From Purpureocillium takamizusanense (Eukaryota; Ascomycota; Sordariomycetes; Hypocreales; Ophiocordycipitaceae), in the NCBI RefSeq assembly GCF_022605165.1, contig NC_063071.1:1116001-1180000 (forward strand): a DNA stretch of 64,000 bases, in the 5' to 3' direction. Positions 12,124 through 24,239 of this stretch are shown here, piece after piece; the stretch's first letter is position 1; each line of letters begins with the position of its first letter. The notes under the pieces were generated by a model, which worked only from the letters and a program-made list of their open reading frames with translations, did no database searches and was not told where the DNA came from. The translations under genes were made by a program, and so were the position numbers.

Positions 12124-15100
12124 CTATTTGTCATCGGTGAAGAGACCGGCCATCGCCAGTCGAGACCTCCTGGCAATGGTGTTCGATAGTTCAGCGAAAG
12201 TTATGGAACTCATCAGTTCAAACATCTGGATGTGGGACTCGAGTTGTGCCAGGATCCAGTTGCGAAGTTCCACCGCAACGAGGGAGTCCATTCCGTAGCT
12301 CGCCATGGACCGATCTGTGCTGATATCTTCCACGGGCAAAGCAAGCAGACTAGAGAGCTTCGCTAGTATCGCTGCTTGCGTTGCTTCCTCGACCTCGGCC
12401 GCCGCCGTTGCTGATCTTAAAATCGCCTGTATGTCCTGCTGTTTCGATTCGCACTTTGCGGTTCCCTGTTGATTCGGCGTCGCCCACATGTGCGAGAACT
12501 TGAGGTCTGGACGTTGTATGGATGCTGCTTGATCCTGAGAAGTCGGATCGGCTCTAGTGACGCCGCAGATCAATTGTGCCGCCGAGTAGTGGGACGGCAG
12601 CGGATTCCGGATCGCCTCGTTGATGGTTGCGAGGAACTCCTTGACCTGGTATAGTCGCAACCCTTGGCGAACGACAAATTCCGCGGCAGCCGGGTTCTCT
12701 GCCGAATAACCTTCTTCCGCCACGGCGCCAACATCGATGGACCGGACCGGCAGGCCGAGGGATGCTCGGTGGCGTGCGAGAGAATCTTGGAAGGTATTTC
12801 CGGCCGAATAGTTGCCTTGACCATAGGAGCCAACGATACCCGCAGCACTGGAAAGGAGGATAAAGAAATCCAGAGTGTTTCCGAACGCTTCATGCAAATG
12901 CAACGATCCCGTGACCTTTGGAGACATTGCGGCTCGCCACTGCTCGTAGGTCATGTTGTCCAGACGACAGTCCTATTTTCCGTCAATATCGTTTCTTTAT
13001 CTGCGGACATGAGTGACTTACCTGGAGCACCATTGCTCCCTGGACGACGCCTCTGATCGGAAATGCCTTGGCATGCTCTTTGATAGAGTCAAAAATGGAA
13101 GCGTCCGTAACACTTCCCTTCCAGGCGTTGACGGTAACTCCAATCGCCCTCATCTCTTCTATCAGTTCTCGCATGACCTGGCTATCAGAGCCAGATCGAG
13201 ACAGGGTGATGATGTGCTTAGCTCCGAGACTCGCAAAATGCTTGATAGCTGCCCGACCTAGGCCGCCAGCTCCCCCAACTATCAGGTAGGAAGAATCTGC
13301 TCGCAGCTTCGGAGCAGGTGGCTGTTGGGGTTGGACCTACAATCTCAGGTCAGCAGAATTTCTCATCATCTCGGGCAGAAGGGCTGAGAACGTACAGGTA
13401 TAGTCATATCCGATCCCAGCTCAAGCAGAAGTTTCCCGACGTGCTTCCCAGCCTGCATCAATCTGAAAGAACTCTCCAACTCTGAGACGGGACTGACTGC
13501 TATTGGACTCAGAACCTTTACGTTGTCTTGACTGGTGAGATTGAATACGGTGTGAAAGAGTTGCTGATAGACGGCTGGCCTCGCCTTGGCAAGTAGAGCC
13601 AAGTCAACCGCGGCAAACGTGATGTTCTTCTCTAAGAACCCCATTTCGAGTCTCGCGTTGGATATCAAATCCTTCTTGCCGATCTCGACAAACCGTCCAA
13701 ACGGCCTCAGAAGCGAGCAACTCTTTTGCAAGGCTTCACCGCTCAGTGAGTTGAGGACCACGTCAACACCGTGTCCGTTGGTCCTGCGAAGGATCTGACG
13801 ACTGAAATCGAGTCCCCGGCTGGAGAAGATGTTCTCGTCGGGAATCTGGTAATTATCTCTCACAAGTGCTCGTTTCTCCTCGCTGCCAACCGTGACGTAT
13901 ATCGCGCCGGCTTTAAGATACTGTGCCAAGGCAATGGTGGCTTGTCCAACCGCTCCTGCTCCGCAATGAATCAGGATGGACTCGCCCTCTTGTAGATTGG
14001 CAGCAGTCCTTAGCGAGTACAACGCTGTTGCGTACGCCATGGGAACAGCAGTGGCGACTTTCATCGGCAGCGTCTTGGGTATATGGTGAACATTCCACTT
14101 GCTGATGACGCTGCTGGTTGCGAGACCGCCTTGATCAGAGACATAGACCAAATCGCCAATAGCGTACTGATGGCGGAGTTGCTCGCCAACTTCGATAACC
14201 TTTCCGCTACCCTCTAGCAACAAAGCGGTATGTCCATCGAGCTCGCCCATGGCTATCATTATGTCCTTGAAGTTCAGCGAGACGTATTGGAGCTCTACCC
14301 GCACCTCTTCTGCTTCGAGTCGTCTCGTGTGTCGCTGCGAGTCGGCCCAGAAGAACGTGTCGAGCAGTCCAGGTTCGTGGATCTTGAGGCCCAAAGCACG
14401 GCTTGGTTTGATTGCCTTTTCATTGCGAGGGTGGTATGTCGACAAGCTGTCTTTGACGTATTCATCTGTTTGCCTGTCCCGGATCAAGCGGGGAATCAGG
14501 ATCTCGCCCTCTCTGATCGCGTATTCGAACTCCAACAGTGGAGATGCTCGTTCCACAGAAAGACCGAACGCATGGTCGAATATTCGAACAACTTGCTTGG
14601 CGACTTCGAGTCCTGATTCGTGATTTGGCTCGAGGTCCAGTGTGACGACGCTGCTGGCCTGATTTTCAGATCGGGCGCAGCGCGTCAGGCCAACGATGAG
14701 CGAGTGCAGAGGATTTGCGGCCTGGATCGCACCACCACAGCTAACCCACAAGACGCCGCCAGCATTGCACAGTATGTGTCGAATCTTCTCCCACTCGCTC
14801 TTGGAGCACGTCGCCAGGAATGGGTTTACCGCTTCTAGCAGGACCACGGCAAGTTGGCCATCGAGAACCTCTGCGTCAGCCAACGGGCACTTCTTGACGT
14901 TTACACCAAACTTGACCGAGGCCAGCACGTCGACTACGTTGTCTGCAATGTTGTGCCCATCGCTGCCACCAATGACCAATACGGTCTGTGGAAGGTCGCC
15001 CTCCGGGTCCGTCAGGTTTGTTGAGTGTGACTCGAGGCTGGCAGAAGCAGCGTTGGAAGCAGAAAGCTCCGACGCGCTAGACGTGTTTCTCGTCATGGTT

Positions 15101-18100
15101 TGCGCACCCAGACAAGGCGGCTCCACGTGGCCAGTTGCGGAAGAGATCATGACGCTTAGGGAGTGGTCCTCGGCGGAGTCGTAGTCGGGCATCTCGAGAT
15201 CGATGCCAGAGAAGCCGCAGCGGCTGAGAATATCACTCCAATCGGATGGACTGAGAACATGAAGAGGCGAGTCTACCCGACCGTCGTTGACTCTATACCA
15301 CCATGCAGGGACCATGCCCCATATGATTCCGAGGTGGGCTTTTGGAACCGTCATTTCTAAAAGAGCAAGCTGGCCATTTGGCTTGAGCAGGTTCTTTACG
15401 TTTCTCAGCGTGCTGGCGAGTTGAGAAGTCGCATGTAGGACATTTGAGGCAATAACCAAGTCGTATGACGCTTCTTCAAACCCCTGCTGTTCTGGTGATG
15501 CTTCGATGTCAAGCCTCTTGAACTCGACAGTCCCTCGAAACTTGTGCAACTTCTCTGCCGCGCTCTCAAAGAGATCCGTCGATGTGTCCGTGAACGTGTA
15601 AGACTGCGGCCTGCTCTGCTCTATGGCAACCTCATCGTTGTAGAGAGATTCCAAAATCGCGACCGACGTGGCTGCGGTTCCAGCCCCAATCTCAAGGATG
15701 CGAAGATTTGGGTTTTTGAATTGCAAAAGTTTGACGTATTTGGCCATCCGCTTATGGCATCTGTCGACGTGTTCGCATCTGTTAAGCTGGTGCAGACGGT
15801 CCTTCTGAAGAAGAAGTGCCAAGGGATCAACTTCGCCGCGGAGCACACTTGGCAGGTGAGGTGCAGTATCGACCAAGACCTCACCAAAGGTTCCCAAAGA
15901 CCTGATCTTGTCTTGAAACATGTCGTCGATCTGAAGTGGCTCGTGGCTTCCAGCACCCATCTGCTTCATCCATCGAAGCAAATGAGAAGGTGGACCGGTG
16001 ATGTTTGCTTCGACAGGAGAGATCTCCTGTAGTGTTTGCTGAATAACAGCCCTGGCAAAACGGTCATACAGAGCCAGCCTTCCTACTTCCAATGCATTGG
16101 GAGAGTCTGCAGCGCAAAGCTCGATAATTTTCCGAGGCTCAGTGCAAGCCACATCAGGGAACCACTCCAGTCGATGGCAAGGTGACTGTCCAGCAGGATT
16201 CCGCAGGTTATCCTGTTGATGAGGTCCACTCGTCCTCGTCAAGCGGACCCCCCGCATCTTCATAAAGACCTCCATTGTCGCATTCTCGGAGCTCGAGACG
16301 ACTATATCTGCTGAGTATTTGGAGACTCCGTGATCCGAGAGACACATCGCGACTGACATGCTCTTCCCGGGTTGGGATGGAAGTTCGCTCGAAATTTCAA
16401 GGTCATCAATTCCGCTTAGAACGAAGGCACCGCGAAGATGGCCACCGACTTTCAGGGCTGCGAAGACTGCTTGAATGCAGAGGTCCAACGTTGCCGGGTG
16501 AATGCAATGAGGTTGATGGTGTTGTGACGGCATAACGGCCTGAACATCTGGGACCTTGATCTGACGGACTGATGAGGACTCGGAAGCTCGAATGTCTTCT
16601 TGGCTTTCGAACAAACCCGTGTAATCCACTCCTACGCCTCTGAGCTCTGTATAAAGCCGTTTTGCGGTAATCAGGACGCGACTGTTCTTGACAGCTTCCT
16701 CGACGAACCGAACAGATTCAGAGTCAGTCTCATCCCTTTGTTCATTGGGCGGAGGTTGCAGAGCTGTTACAAGGCCCCGACTATGTTCTGTTGATTCCCC
16801 GCTGGCAGAGACCGAGAAAACTCGAAATTCTTTCCAGGAAGCCGATGATTCTCGTGCCGTATATGTATAAGGTCGGATGGTGACAAACGTCTCCACGCCG
16901 ACAGAATCACCGGGAATGAGCAGGGCGCGGCCGAAGTGAACTTGACGAAATTTGATACACATGTTCTTCCAGGTGTTGTTTTCACTGAGAACCTGTTGCT
17001 TCAACGCTTCCAAGACCATAGCAATAAAGCCAGCACCAGGGAAGACGACTTGACCTCCAATGCGGTGCCCATTGAGCCAAGGGAAGTCCTCGAGACGAAG
17101 ATAGTTACGCCAGGTAGGCTCACTAGGGATACTGTCGATGCTGGCTACCCCGAAGAGATCGTGCTTGGGGAATTTTCTGTGTCGATATTGTGCGCTGCGG
17201 CGGGACTCACTCCAGTGAGCTGTTTTGTGGTGCCAGTTGTATGTTGGCAGGTTCGTCAAGACGTCCTTCTTTGCCTTGCCATGAGGGTCGTTCACTCGGC
17301 GGAATTTTATGGAAGCCCCCTTGACAAAAAGGTCTCGAGCGAGACCCAAGGCGGTCGTGCTGGCATCCTGATATCGGTAGAGAACTGAGTGATAGGTGGT
17401 TGGTCCCGACGGCGTCGAAGCTTTGACAATCTGCTTGATCGGACCTGCAAGCGCAGAATGAGGGCCAATTTCGATAACCGCGAGTGGGGTGCTTTGTTTG
17501 TGGTCTTGCGTTGTGCGAAGGACTTGCGCAAGGGCATCATTGAAGAGGACAGGAGACGTCAGATTTGTGCCCCAGTAGGCCGCATTGAGCTCTTCGCCTT
17601 GGACAGCCGTGCCCGTGACGGAAGATACCATCTGAACATGCTGCTCGCGCAGAGAGGCTTTGATGTCCCGTATGGCGTGCAGATATTCTTGGAGAATCAT
17701 TTCCATATGATGAGAGTGATAGGCCATGTCCACGGCCAACTTGCGGTGGAAGACTCCTCCTACAGCAAGTCTCTTTTGAACGTTGTTCAACGCTGCCTCG
17801 TCTCCCGACAGAGTGACACTTGACGGACTGTTGACGCAAGCTATCACAACCTTGCCAGAATTGGCATCCCCATCAATGTATTCTCTGGCTTCGCTTGCCG
17901 AGAGCCCGACGGCGAGCATACCCCCGCGAATGTCTGGATTCTGCGACTTGAACAGCTTCATTGAGTGTCCACGAAAATATGCAATCTTCAAACAGTCTTT
18001 AGCAGAAAGTATGCCCGCAGCGTACGCCGCGGTGATTTCCCCGCTAGAGTGCCCGCACACAATGGCAGGACGAATGCCCCACGACTTGAGCAGATCAACA

Positions 18101-20349
18101 AGAGCAAGCTGGACAGCCGTGCAACAAGGCTGAGCCAAGCTCGCTTCGTGGAGACGAGAACTCTCTTTGGGTCTCTCCAGTTCGCTGACAAGACGCCAGT
18201 CGGTCCCGAGGCTGGCAAGATACTCCTCTGATTGCCTCATCGACTCGGCAAAGACGGGGTATGTGGCGAGCAACTCGCAACCCATGCCTGGCCATTGAGC
18301 GCCCTGACCTGATCTTGGTCAGCCTGTCTGTCATACGCGCCATGTTCATTGTCTTTTGGTTGGCATACCTGTGAAGACGAAGCATATCCTCAGGTCACCG
18401 GCGGATTTCATCGCCCGGTCGGAGCCCGTCGCTACTTGCGCGAGGCTATCCACAAGCTCGTCACGAGTGGATGCTGCGACACAAAAGCGGAACTTGAGGG
18501 ACGATCGTCTATCTGATAGTGTGTGAGCGAGGCTGTCCAGAGCCCTATTTGTATCATCCAAGGTGTCCAGAATAAAGCGTTTAGTGTTGGCGGCCAGTGT
18601 TGCGACGCCCCCTTCGTGATGGTGGGAGAAGGCAAAGAGACGAGCTCTCCGAGCGTTTGTCGTTGATGAAGAGCCGAAGGTCATAGGCTCTCCAGTGTTA
18701 GCTCGAGATTTTAGTGCCAGTATTTGTTTCTTATCGTCGAGATAACCATCGGTAGCCTCTAGGATGACGTGGGCGTTTGTTCCTCCGTACCCGAAGCTGT
18801 TTACCGATGCACGGCGAACTGCCCCTTCGGGCCACCTGAGCATCCTCCGCGGCACCTACAAAGACGTGTCAGTTACAACCCCAATAGGATTCTGGGAATT
18901 CTCACTTCCAGGCCCCAATCTTGCAACGGGATATCGTTGTTCGGCTTCGCGAACATCGCATTGGGAGGTATCATCTTCTTCTCGAGCATCAAGATGGTCT
19001 TGATCAGGCCAACCAATCCGGCCACACTCTCAGTATGTCCGACGTTCGTCTTGACGCTTCCAATGAATAGTTTGCTTTCCTTCTGTCTTCCGGTGCAAAG
19101 AGACTCATGTAGAGCGGTGGCCTCAATCTTGTCTCCGAGAATGGTACCGGATCCTATTCGTAGTGTGAGCGACCCCTGGATCGAGTCACGGTGAACAGGA
19201 ACTTACCATGCGCTTCAACATAAACTGTATCATTTGGGTTTAAGCCTGCCAGTTCGTACGTCCTCTGAATCATCCTCGCCTGAATCTCACACGATGGCGA
19301 CGTCACTCCCGGAGTGCGACCGTCCGAGCACACGTTGCTCCCACGAATGATGGATCGTATCGGATCACCATCTGCCAGGGCCATATCCAATCTCTTCAGT
19401 ACAACCGCAGCCACACCTTCGCCTCTTCCAAAACCATTGGCACGAGAGTCGAAAGCATAGCAACGACCGTGGGGCGAAAGAAATCTGTAGCGCGAAACAT
19501 GGTCAACTGTGTTCCGTTTAGTTGGTCGAGAGCACTTACTGCATAGAAGACATGACTGTAACATAATCTGGATCGAGAATCAGGTTCGCGCCTCCTACCA
19601 ATGCTTGCGTAACCTCTCCAAGTTGAATGGCTTTGCAGGCTTCACTAATCCCTACAAGTCCACTGGAGCACGCGGTGTTGAGAGTGATGCTTGGCCCATG
19701 CAAGTTGAACATGTACGAAATGCGATTAGAAAGGAGTGCATCTCCGGTGCCGGTGAAGCGGTATCTGTCACAGTGTTAGCTTCTTGAAGGAGCTCTACGT
19801 GGGCATGGCTTCCCACCCAGGGGAAAACTCGGGGTCCCTGCCCAAGATCTTGTCATAGTCGGAAGTTGAGATTCCACAAAACACGCCCGTATCAGAGCCA
19901 TCTAAGCTCTCCATCGTAATCCCCGCGTTTTCGAATGCCTCGTATGCAACTTCAAGCAACATTCTTTGCTGCGGATCGATCGCTTTTGCCTCGGCATGGC
20001 TGACTCCGAAGAACATAGTATCGAATAACGCAGGATCTTGCTTGATGAGATGGAACCCACGCGTGTTAAACTAAGCATTACCCTTGTTAGTACATTAGGG
20101 TTACGCAGAAGCGTCGCCAGAGGATTCGTTGCTCACAGAGCCATTGGATTCAGCCCTGGGGTGCCAGAAAGCGTCCATTTGAAACCGGTTGCCCCCGTTG
20201 CGTGACCAGCCTGTCAATCCCCGTGTTATCATCTGCCACAAGCCTTCTGGGCTAGTTGCAATGCCTGAGAGGCGACAGGACATTCCCACAACAGCAACAG
20301 GCATTCGATCATTGCTGCCTGCGCTGCCCCTATTCATGGAGGCGTCCAT
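12124..20349 (-). CDS. Highly reducing iterative type I polyketide synthase (KS-AT-DH-MT-ER-KR-ACP)
   Basis: Complete fungal reducing polyketide synthase of about 2599 residues. Exons (minus): 20349-20137, 20070-19799, 19764-19540, 19484-19207, 19153-18906, 18855-18369, 18308-13396, 13336-13022, 12972-12124. Domains: KS with Cys near 194 (NTACSSG), VEAHGSGT and NVGHTES; AT with GHSSG, Ser near 662; DH with [13 protein letters not shown], His near 989; C-methyltransferase with EIGAGTA near 1440; ER with HCGAGAVGQ near 2015; KR with VGGAGGLG near 2229 and the GNYSAGN Tyr; ACP with GMDSL near 2545. All visible catalytic motifs look intact, so a methylated, largely saturated chain is expected. 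There is no thioesterase or reductase release domain. The start could also be the ATG at 20379. One intron (19765-19798) would be only 34 nt. The product is unknown. Confidence 0.93.
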
Positions 20350-21449
20350 CTTGGCGACAAAACAGCGTACTCTTAGCAACTGTCGGAGTCTGATAGAGTC
20401 GGCGATAGATATCGAGGCAATTCGCGAACGACCATCGACTAGGTTTGCGGACCAGGGAATTCGATTAGTTGAACCACTACGGAATTAGCCGACAACAAGG
20501 CCGGGTTCCCTTATATGGCGCGTTGGAACACATGACCACGTAAAGCCCAGGATTGTAGGCCTCGACTGGGGGGGCTGGGCGGCGCGCGAAACTCGTGCCA
20601 TAATGATGAACAAGGCGATGCACGCAGTCCTAAATTGGTTGGATTTTCAGCGATCATCTGCTACACGACGCGGCTGAGTCAATCACGCATGGTGTTGTCC
20701 ATTTCTCGTCAAAGACAATAACGACGAGACACTGATCGAGGCAACGTTTCATGTTCGCATTGTGCGCCCAAAACGAGTGATCTTCCAAAATTATCCCTTA
20801 CTAAAATTGACACCGCGTCTAGGGCAACATACCTAGCATAGTATTCCACTCAGGATAATCAAGGGGTGGAAAAAGCGGCGCGAGTCGCCTTTCCTAATAT
20901 CGTGCTCCCACTGCCTTTACCTCACTGCCCGGCATCCGAGCGTCGGTAGGGTGTAGCAATATATAGCCGCAAGGACTCCTGCTTTGCCGGTTTGATGCCT
21001 TTCTTCTCGCAAGAACATGCCCTTGCATACGCGAAATCGGGTCGTGAATCAAGGCACTATGCCCTTCAGCCACATGCAGTCTCCGGCCGGGATACAAGCT
21101 TGCCCTTTCCCCCCTTGCAGTGTGTCAGGTACAGTCCAGCTTGGCCGTTGTTGGTGAGACGTCAAGTGCTTGTCTTAGCCAAAGAATGTAAGTCATTGCT
21201 CCCTTGGGCTCATTGAATACGACAGATCGGATTGCTTTCCTTCCGTGTAGGTCTCGCCTTGGACGCTTGCGCCGGCAGTGACGTCGACAGTCGCAGATCT
21301 CGACTTGAGTATGTAAATGTTTTGTCAGGGATCGCCAGCACGAGCTAGGTTCGTCTCCGGTGAACTTTTCAGCTGAGCAATGAACTCAATTCTGTAGATA
21401 CTTCCGAGCGTCCCTGCTGCCCACTCGAATTCGCCATCAAACGACTGCA
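20350..21449. promoter_or_regulatory. Divergent promoter region of the polyketide synthase and acyltransferase
   Basis: About 1.1 kb separates the divergent starts of the two cluster genes and should hold a shared regulatory region. On the minus strand an ATATAAGG-like element at about 20510-20517 lies roughly 160 nt before the synthase start. A second TATA-like word, ATATATAG, occurs near 20958-20965. No pathway regulator gene is present in the window, so any zinc-cluster site cannot be paired with a factor. Confidence 0.45.
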
Positions 21450-22997
21450 ATGCTTGTCCAGCCCTCCACTCATCCCGCGGCTGCCAATGGAACCAGCATG
21501 CCGCTGTCCGACCATGAGAACAGCAGTGTCTATCCCATGAACTTACTCTCGACAAGTCTTCCGTCCGCGAACGTCCAGAGCACCTTTGTTACGCCGAGCG
21601 TCTCATTGACGCCCGAATGGGTGAAGCTGCCAGCCCTGGACCAGATCGAGAGCCGGGCCGTGATCCCCGCTGTGCTGGTTTTTCGAGTTTCCTCGTCTGC
21701 GTTTCGACAGTCGCTATTACGAGACATCAAAACCAGTCTTGCGAACACAATTGCAGAATTACCGTATTTGGCGTCGGACGTTGTGCCGGACTGCGAGGAG
21801 CAGGGAACAATCCAACTAGAAACCCCTGACGACGCTGGAGTATGGTTCCACTCCCAGGAGATGCCAGAGCTCGATTATCACGCGCTCGAACGCCGACGAT
21901 TCCCGTGTTCGGCATTTCCCTTCGTCTCGCCCATGGTGCCAGAGCCAAGGCTTCACCACTCGCAGCGAAGTCCTGTCCTGACCATGCTCGCGACATTCAT
22001 CACCGGTGGACTCGTGCTGGTGCTTAATATCCACCACTCTGTCAGTGACGGCGCCGGGGTAAAGCCTCTAATCGGAACCTTGGCAAAGCACCTTGCGGCT
22101 TTATCTGAAGGCCGATTCGTTTCGTCGAAGGAAACATTTCCAGAGGAAGCACTTGACCGATCTGTTATCTTTGGAGGTAGCGGGCGTAAACAAGTCTGCG
22201 ACATTCCCAACTATCGAGTGAGCGGAACCTACCGATTCTCTCGCGAACGAGCGCTACTGGAGGCTAGTATTGTTGGAGACAAGACGCCCGGGCTGCTACA
22301 AACGCTTCAAATCTCGCAATGGGTTGTCTCGGACAAGTCGCTGCTCTCGATGAGAGAGGCTGCATCGCCCCTCCATGATGATGGAAGCTCACCTGTTGTC
22401 TTGACAGACCACGCAATACTTGGCGCGGCTTTGTGGCGTTATATATCTCGAGCGCGACAGTTGTCCTCTTTGGGAATCCCGACAAGCTCCTTTGTCAGCC
22501 CCGTTAATGTCAGGAGGCGGATGGACCCCCCGCTCCCCTCGGAGTATACTGGCAACGCACTCGTGCATGCCAAGACTACGGCAGCAGTGTCTACCGTGGA
22601 GTCGGCAGAGCCTGGGACACTATACCAGCTTGCAAAACAGATCACTCATGCTATCGAATGGTGGACGTCAGAGCGGGTTTGGGAGTTGATTGGGGCAATT
22701 GATTCTAGTGCAATGGTGAGCAAAATCGAGCCCAACTTGGACAACTTTCAAGGTCCAGATCTAGAGGTCAGTAACATTTCGGAGATGGGGGATCTCTTCG
22801 AACTTGACTGGGGACGTCGTCTCGGGACCTTGAAGGCTTTACGCTGTGCCGACATGCCCGTCAAGGATGGCTGGATCCTGGTGATGCCCCGACAAAGGGG
22901 GGAGGATCTAGAGCTGCTTTTTGCTCTGGAGAAGGATGTTAACAAGCGCCTGCGACAAGACAAAGAGTGGCTCAGGTTCGCGAAGGAAATTTTATAG
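21450..22997 (+). CDS. BAHD-type (trichothecene 3-O-acetyltransferase-like) acyltransferase
   Basis: Predicted acyl-CoA or acyl-carrier-dependent O-acyltransferase of the fungal BAHD/Tri101-like superfamily; 515 residues, single exon. The catalytic HHxxxDG motif is present as HHSVSDGAG near residue 196, and the C-terminal DFGWG-type structural motif is degenerate (FELDWGRRLG). The protein is close to normal length with no break. It is transcribed divergently from the highly reducing polyketide synthase, which lacks a release domain, so a role in off-loading or esterifying the polyketide is a reasonable inference. Other in-frame ATGs occur at 21498 and 21537; the first was chosen because the family normally has a short N-terminal extension before the PLS/LTP region. 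Donor and acceptor substrates cannot be told from sequence. Confidence 0.87.
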   Translation: MLVQPSTHPAAANGTSMPLSDHENSSVYPMNLLSTSLPSANVQSTFVTPSVSLTPEWVKLPALDQIESRAVIPAVLVFRVSSSAFRQSLLRDIKTSLANTIAELPYLASDVVPDCEEQGTIQLETPDDAGVWFHSQEMPELDYHALERRRFPCSAFPFVSPMVPEPRLHHSQRSPVLTMLATFITGGLVLVLNIHHSVSDGAGVKPLIGTLAKHLAALSEGRFVSSKETFPEEALDRSVIFGGSGRKQVCDIPNYRVSGTYRFSRERALLEASIVGDKTPGLLQTLQISQWVVSDKSLLSMREAASPLHDDGSSPVVLTDHAILGAALWRYISRARQLSSLGIPTSSFVSPVNVRRRMDPPLPSEYTGNALVHAKTTAAVSTVESAEPGTLYQLAKQITHAIEWWTSERVWELIGAIDSSAMVSKIEPNLDNFQGPDLEVSNISEMGDLFELDWGRRLGTLKALRCADMPVKDGWILVMPRQRGEDLELLFALEKDVNKRLRQDKEWLRFAKEIL

Positions 22998-23252
22998 GGA
23001 GTATGGCTATCCCAGCGATGGTTTGTATGTATAACATTTCTGGATATGTGGGCTAGCATATGGCGATGCAGGCAAGGCCACCAGCGTTGGGCAGGACTCC
23101 GACGCGCTGCCAACGCTGATCCGCCCGGTATATTTGATGGCTATGACTGCTTGATTCATGCTACAAAATGATGTGGTATCGTGCATATAAAAGAGACTCC
23201 GGCTATGCTGATGGTACTTTGTACGTTTTCAAGTCTTGGGAGAAAAGTGTGC

Positions 23253-24086
23253 TCAGGTGCTCTGGACCACCGGCTTGGTCGCCTTGAGGATTTGGCACGG
23301 CAGGGCGCCGTACATCATCTTGAGGCCAACCATGCTGACGTCCACGTGGGTCCAGCGCAGCTCCTCCTCGAGCACCATCCTGTGGTCCTTGAAGTAGCCG
23401 AAGAGGTCGACGACGAGGACGGTGCCGCCGGGGCGGCAGACGCGAGCGATCTCACGGACGGCGGCGAGGCGGCCCTCACGGTTGGCGTTGTGCAGCGCGA
23501 GGTTGGAGGTGACGAGGGAAAAGGAGCCGTCGGCGAAGGGGAAGCGCTCGGCGAAGCTGGCGGTGTGCAGGACGGTGTGCGGGACGCAGGAGAGGGAGGC
23601 GGCGTTGAGGTAGGTGGCGAGCGGGGCGTTGCCAGTCTGGTCGGCGGTGCTGAAGATGTCGATGCCGTACGCGGGGGCGACGACGACACCAACATCATCC
23701 TCGGTGGTCCTCGCCGCGTCGCCGCCGCCGCCGTCTCCCCTTCCTGCGTCGTCGTCATCGCCTTCGCCGCCGCAGTGGGAAAGGAAAAGCGTCTTCTTGC
23801 GCTGGGCCATCTTGAGGAGGACGAGGCCACGGCCGCAGCCCACGTCGAGGGCGGGAGCGCGGAAGGCGTCGTCGGGGAGGGCGTCGAGGAGGTCATCCCA
23901 GACGCGCGACTTGCCGCGGAGGGTGGCGTAGAGGTAGAGCGGGGAAAGGATGAGGGAGGCGGCGAGCCCGAGGAGGGAGTCGATGCCGTAGCTGGGCTGG
24001 GAGGGGATGGGGGGGAGGTGCTCCGGGGAGGCGGCGAGGGTGGCGATGTGGTCCTCTGGGGGAGGGGAGGTGGTGTAGATGGACAT
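23253..24086 (-). CDS. Class I SAM-dependent methyltransferase with a low-complexity insert
   Basis: Rossmann-fold methyltransferase, 277 residues, single exon. Motif I is ALDVGCGRGLVLLKMA and the post-motif strand is GGTVLVVDLFGYF; the FPFADGSFSLVTSNLALHN stretch is the typical motif around strand 4 in small-molecule methyltransferases. A hydrophobic segment (LLGLAASLILSPLYLYA) precedes motif I and may attach it to a membrane. Between motif I and motif II there is a Gly/Asp-rich insert of about 40 residues (for example GEGDDDDAGRGDGGGG), probably a surface loop. It is convergent with the acyltransferase and may belong to the polyketide cluster, but methyltransferases of this kind also occur alone. 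Substrate unknown. Confidence 0.78.
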   Translation of the reverse strand: MSIYTTSPPPEDHIATLAASPEHLPPIPSQPSYGIDSLLGLAASLILSPLYLYATLRGKSRVWDDLLDALPDDAFRAPALDVGCGRGLVLLKMAQRKKTLFLSHCGGEGDDDDAGRGDGGGGDAARTTEDDVGVVVAPAYGIDIFSTADQTGNAPLATYLNAASLSCVPHTVLHTASFAERFPFADGSFSLVTSNLALHNANREGRLAAVREIARVCRPGGTVLVVDLFGYFKDHRMVLEEELRWTHVDVSMVGLKMMYGALPCQILKATKPVVQST

Positions 24087-24218
24087 GGTTATGCTGATGC
24101 CGATGCCGCTACTTACTACTGCTACTGCTGAAGGTGGGAACGGGCCGCGCGAGAGAGATGGAAATTTAGGGTGTAGATGGCGGGTGAAGAAGCTGGGATG
24201 AGGCTAGGTAGGCTGGGT

Positions 24219-24239
24219 GGGGGGGGGGGGGGGGGGGGG
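24219..24239. repeat. Homopolymer run of 21 G
   Basis: Twenty-one consecutive G residues, about 133 nt upstream of the minus-strand methyltransferase start. On the coding strand of that gene it is a poly-C tract. Its exact length should be treated with caution because homopolymers are error-prone in sequencing. Confidence 0.85.

Noticed and set aside
23181..24131. Long plus-strand frame (316 codons) opposite the methyltransferase
   Set aside because: It is Val/Glu/Gly-rich antisense of a GC-rich gene, with no domain; the minus-strand frame has clear methyltransferase motifs.
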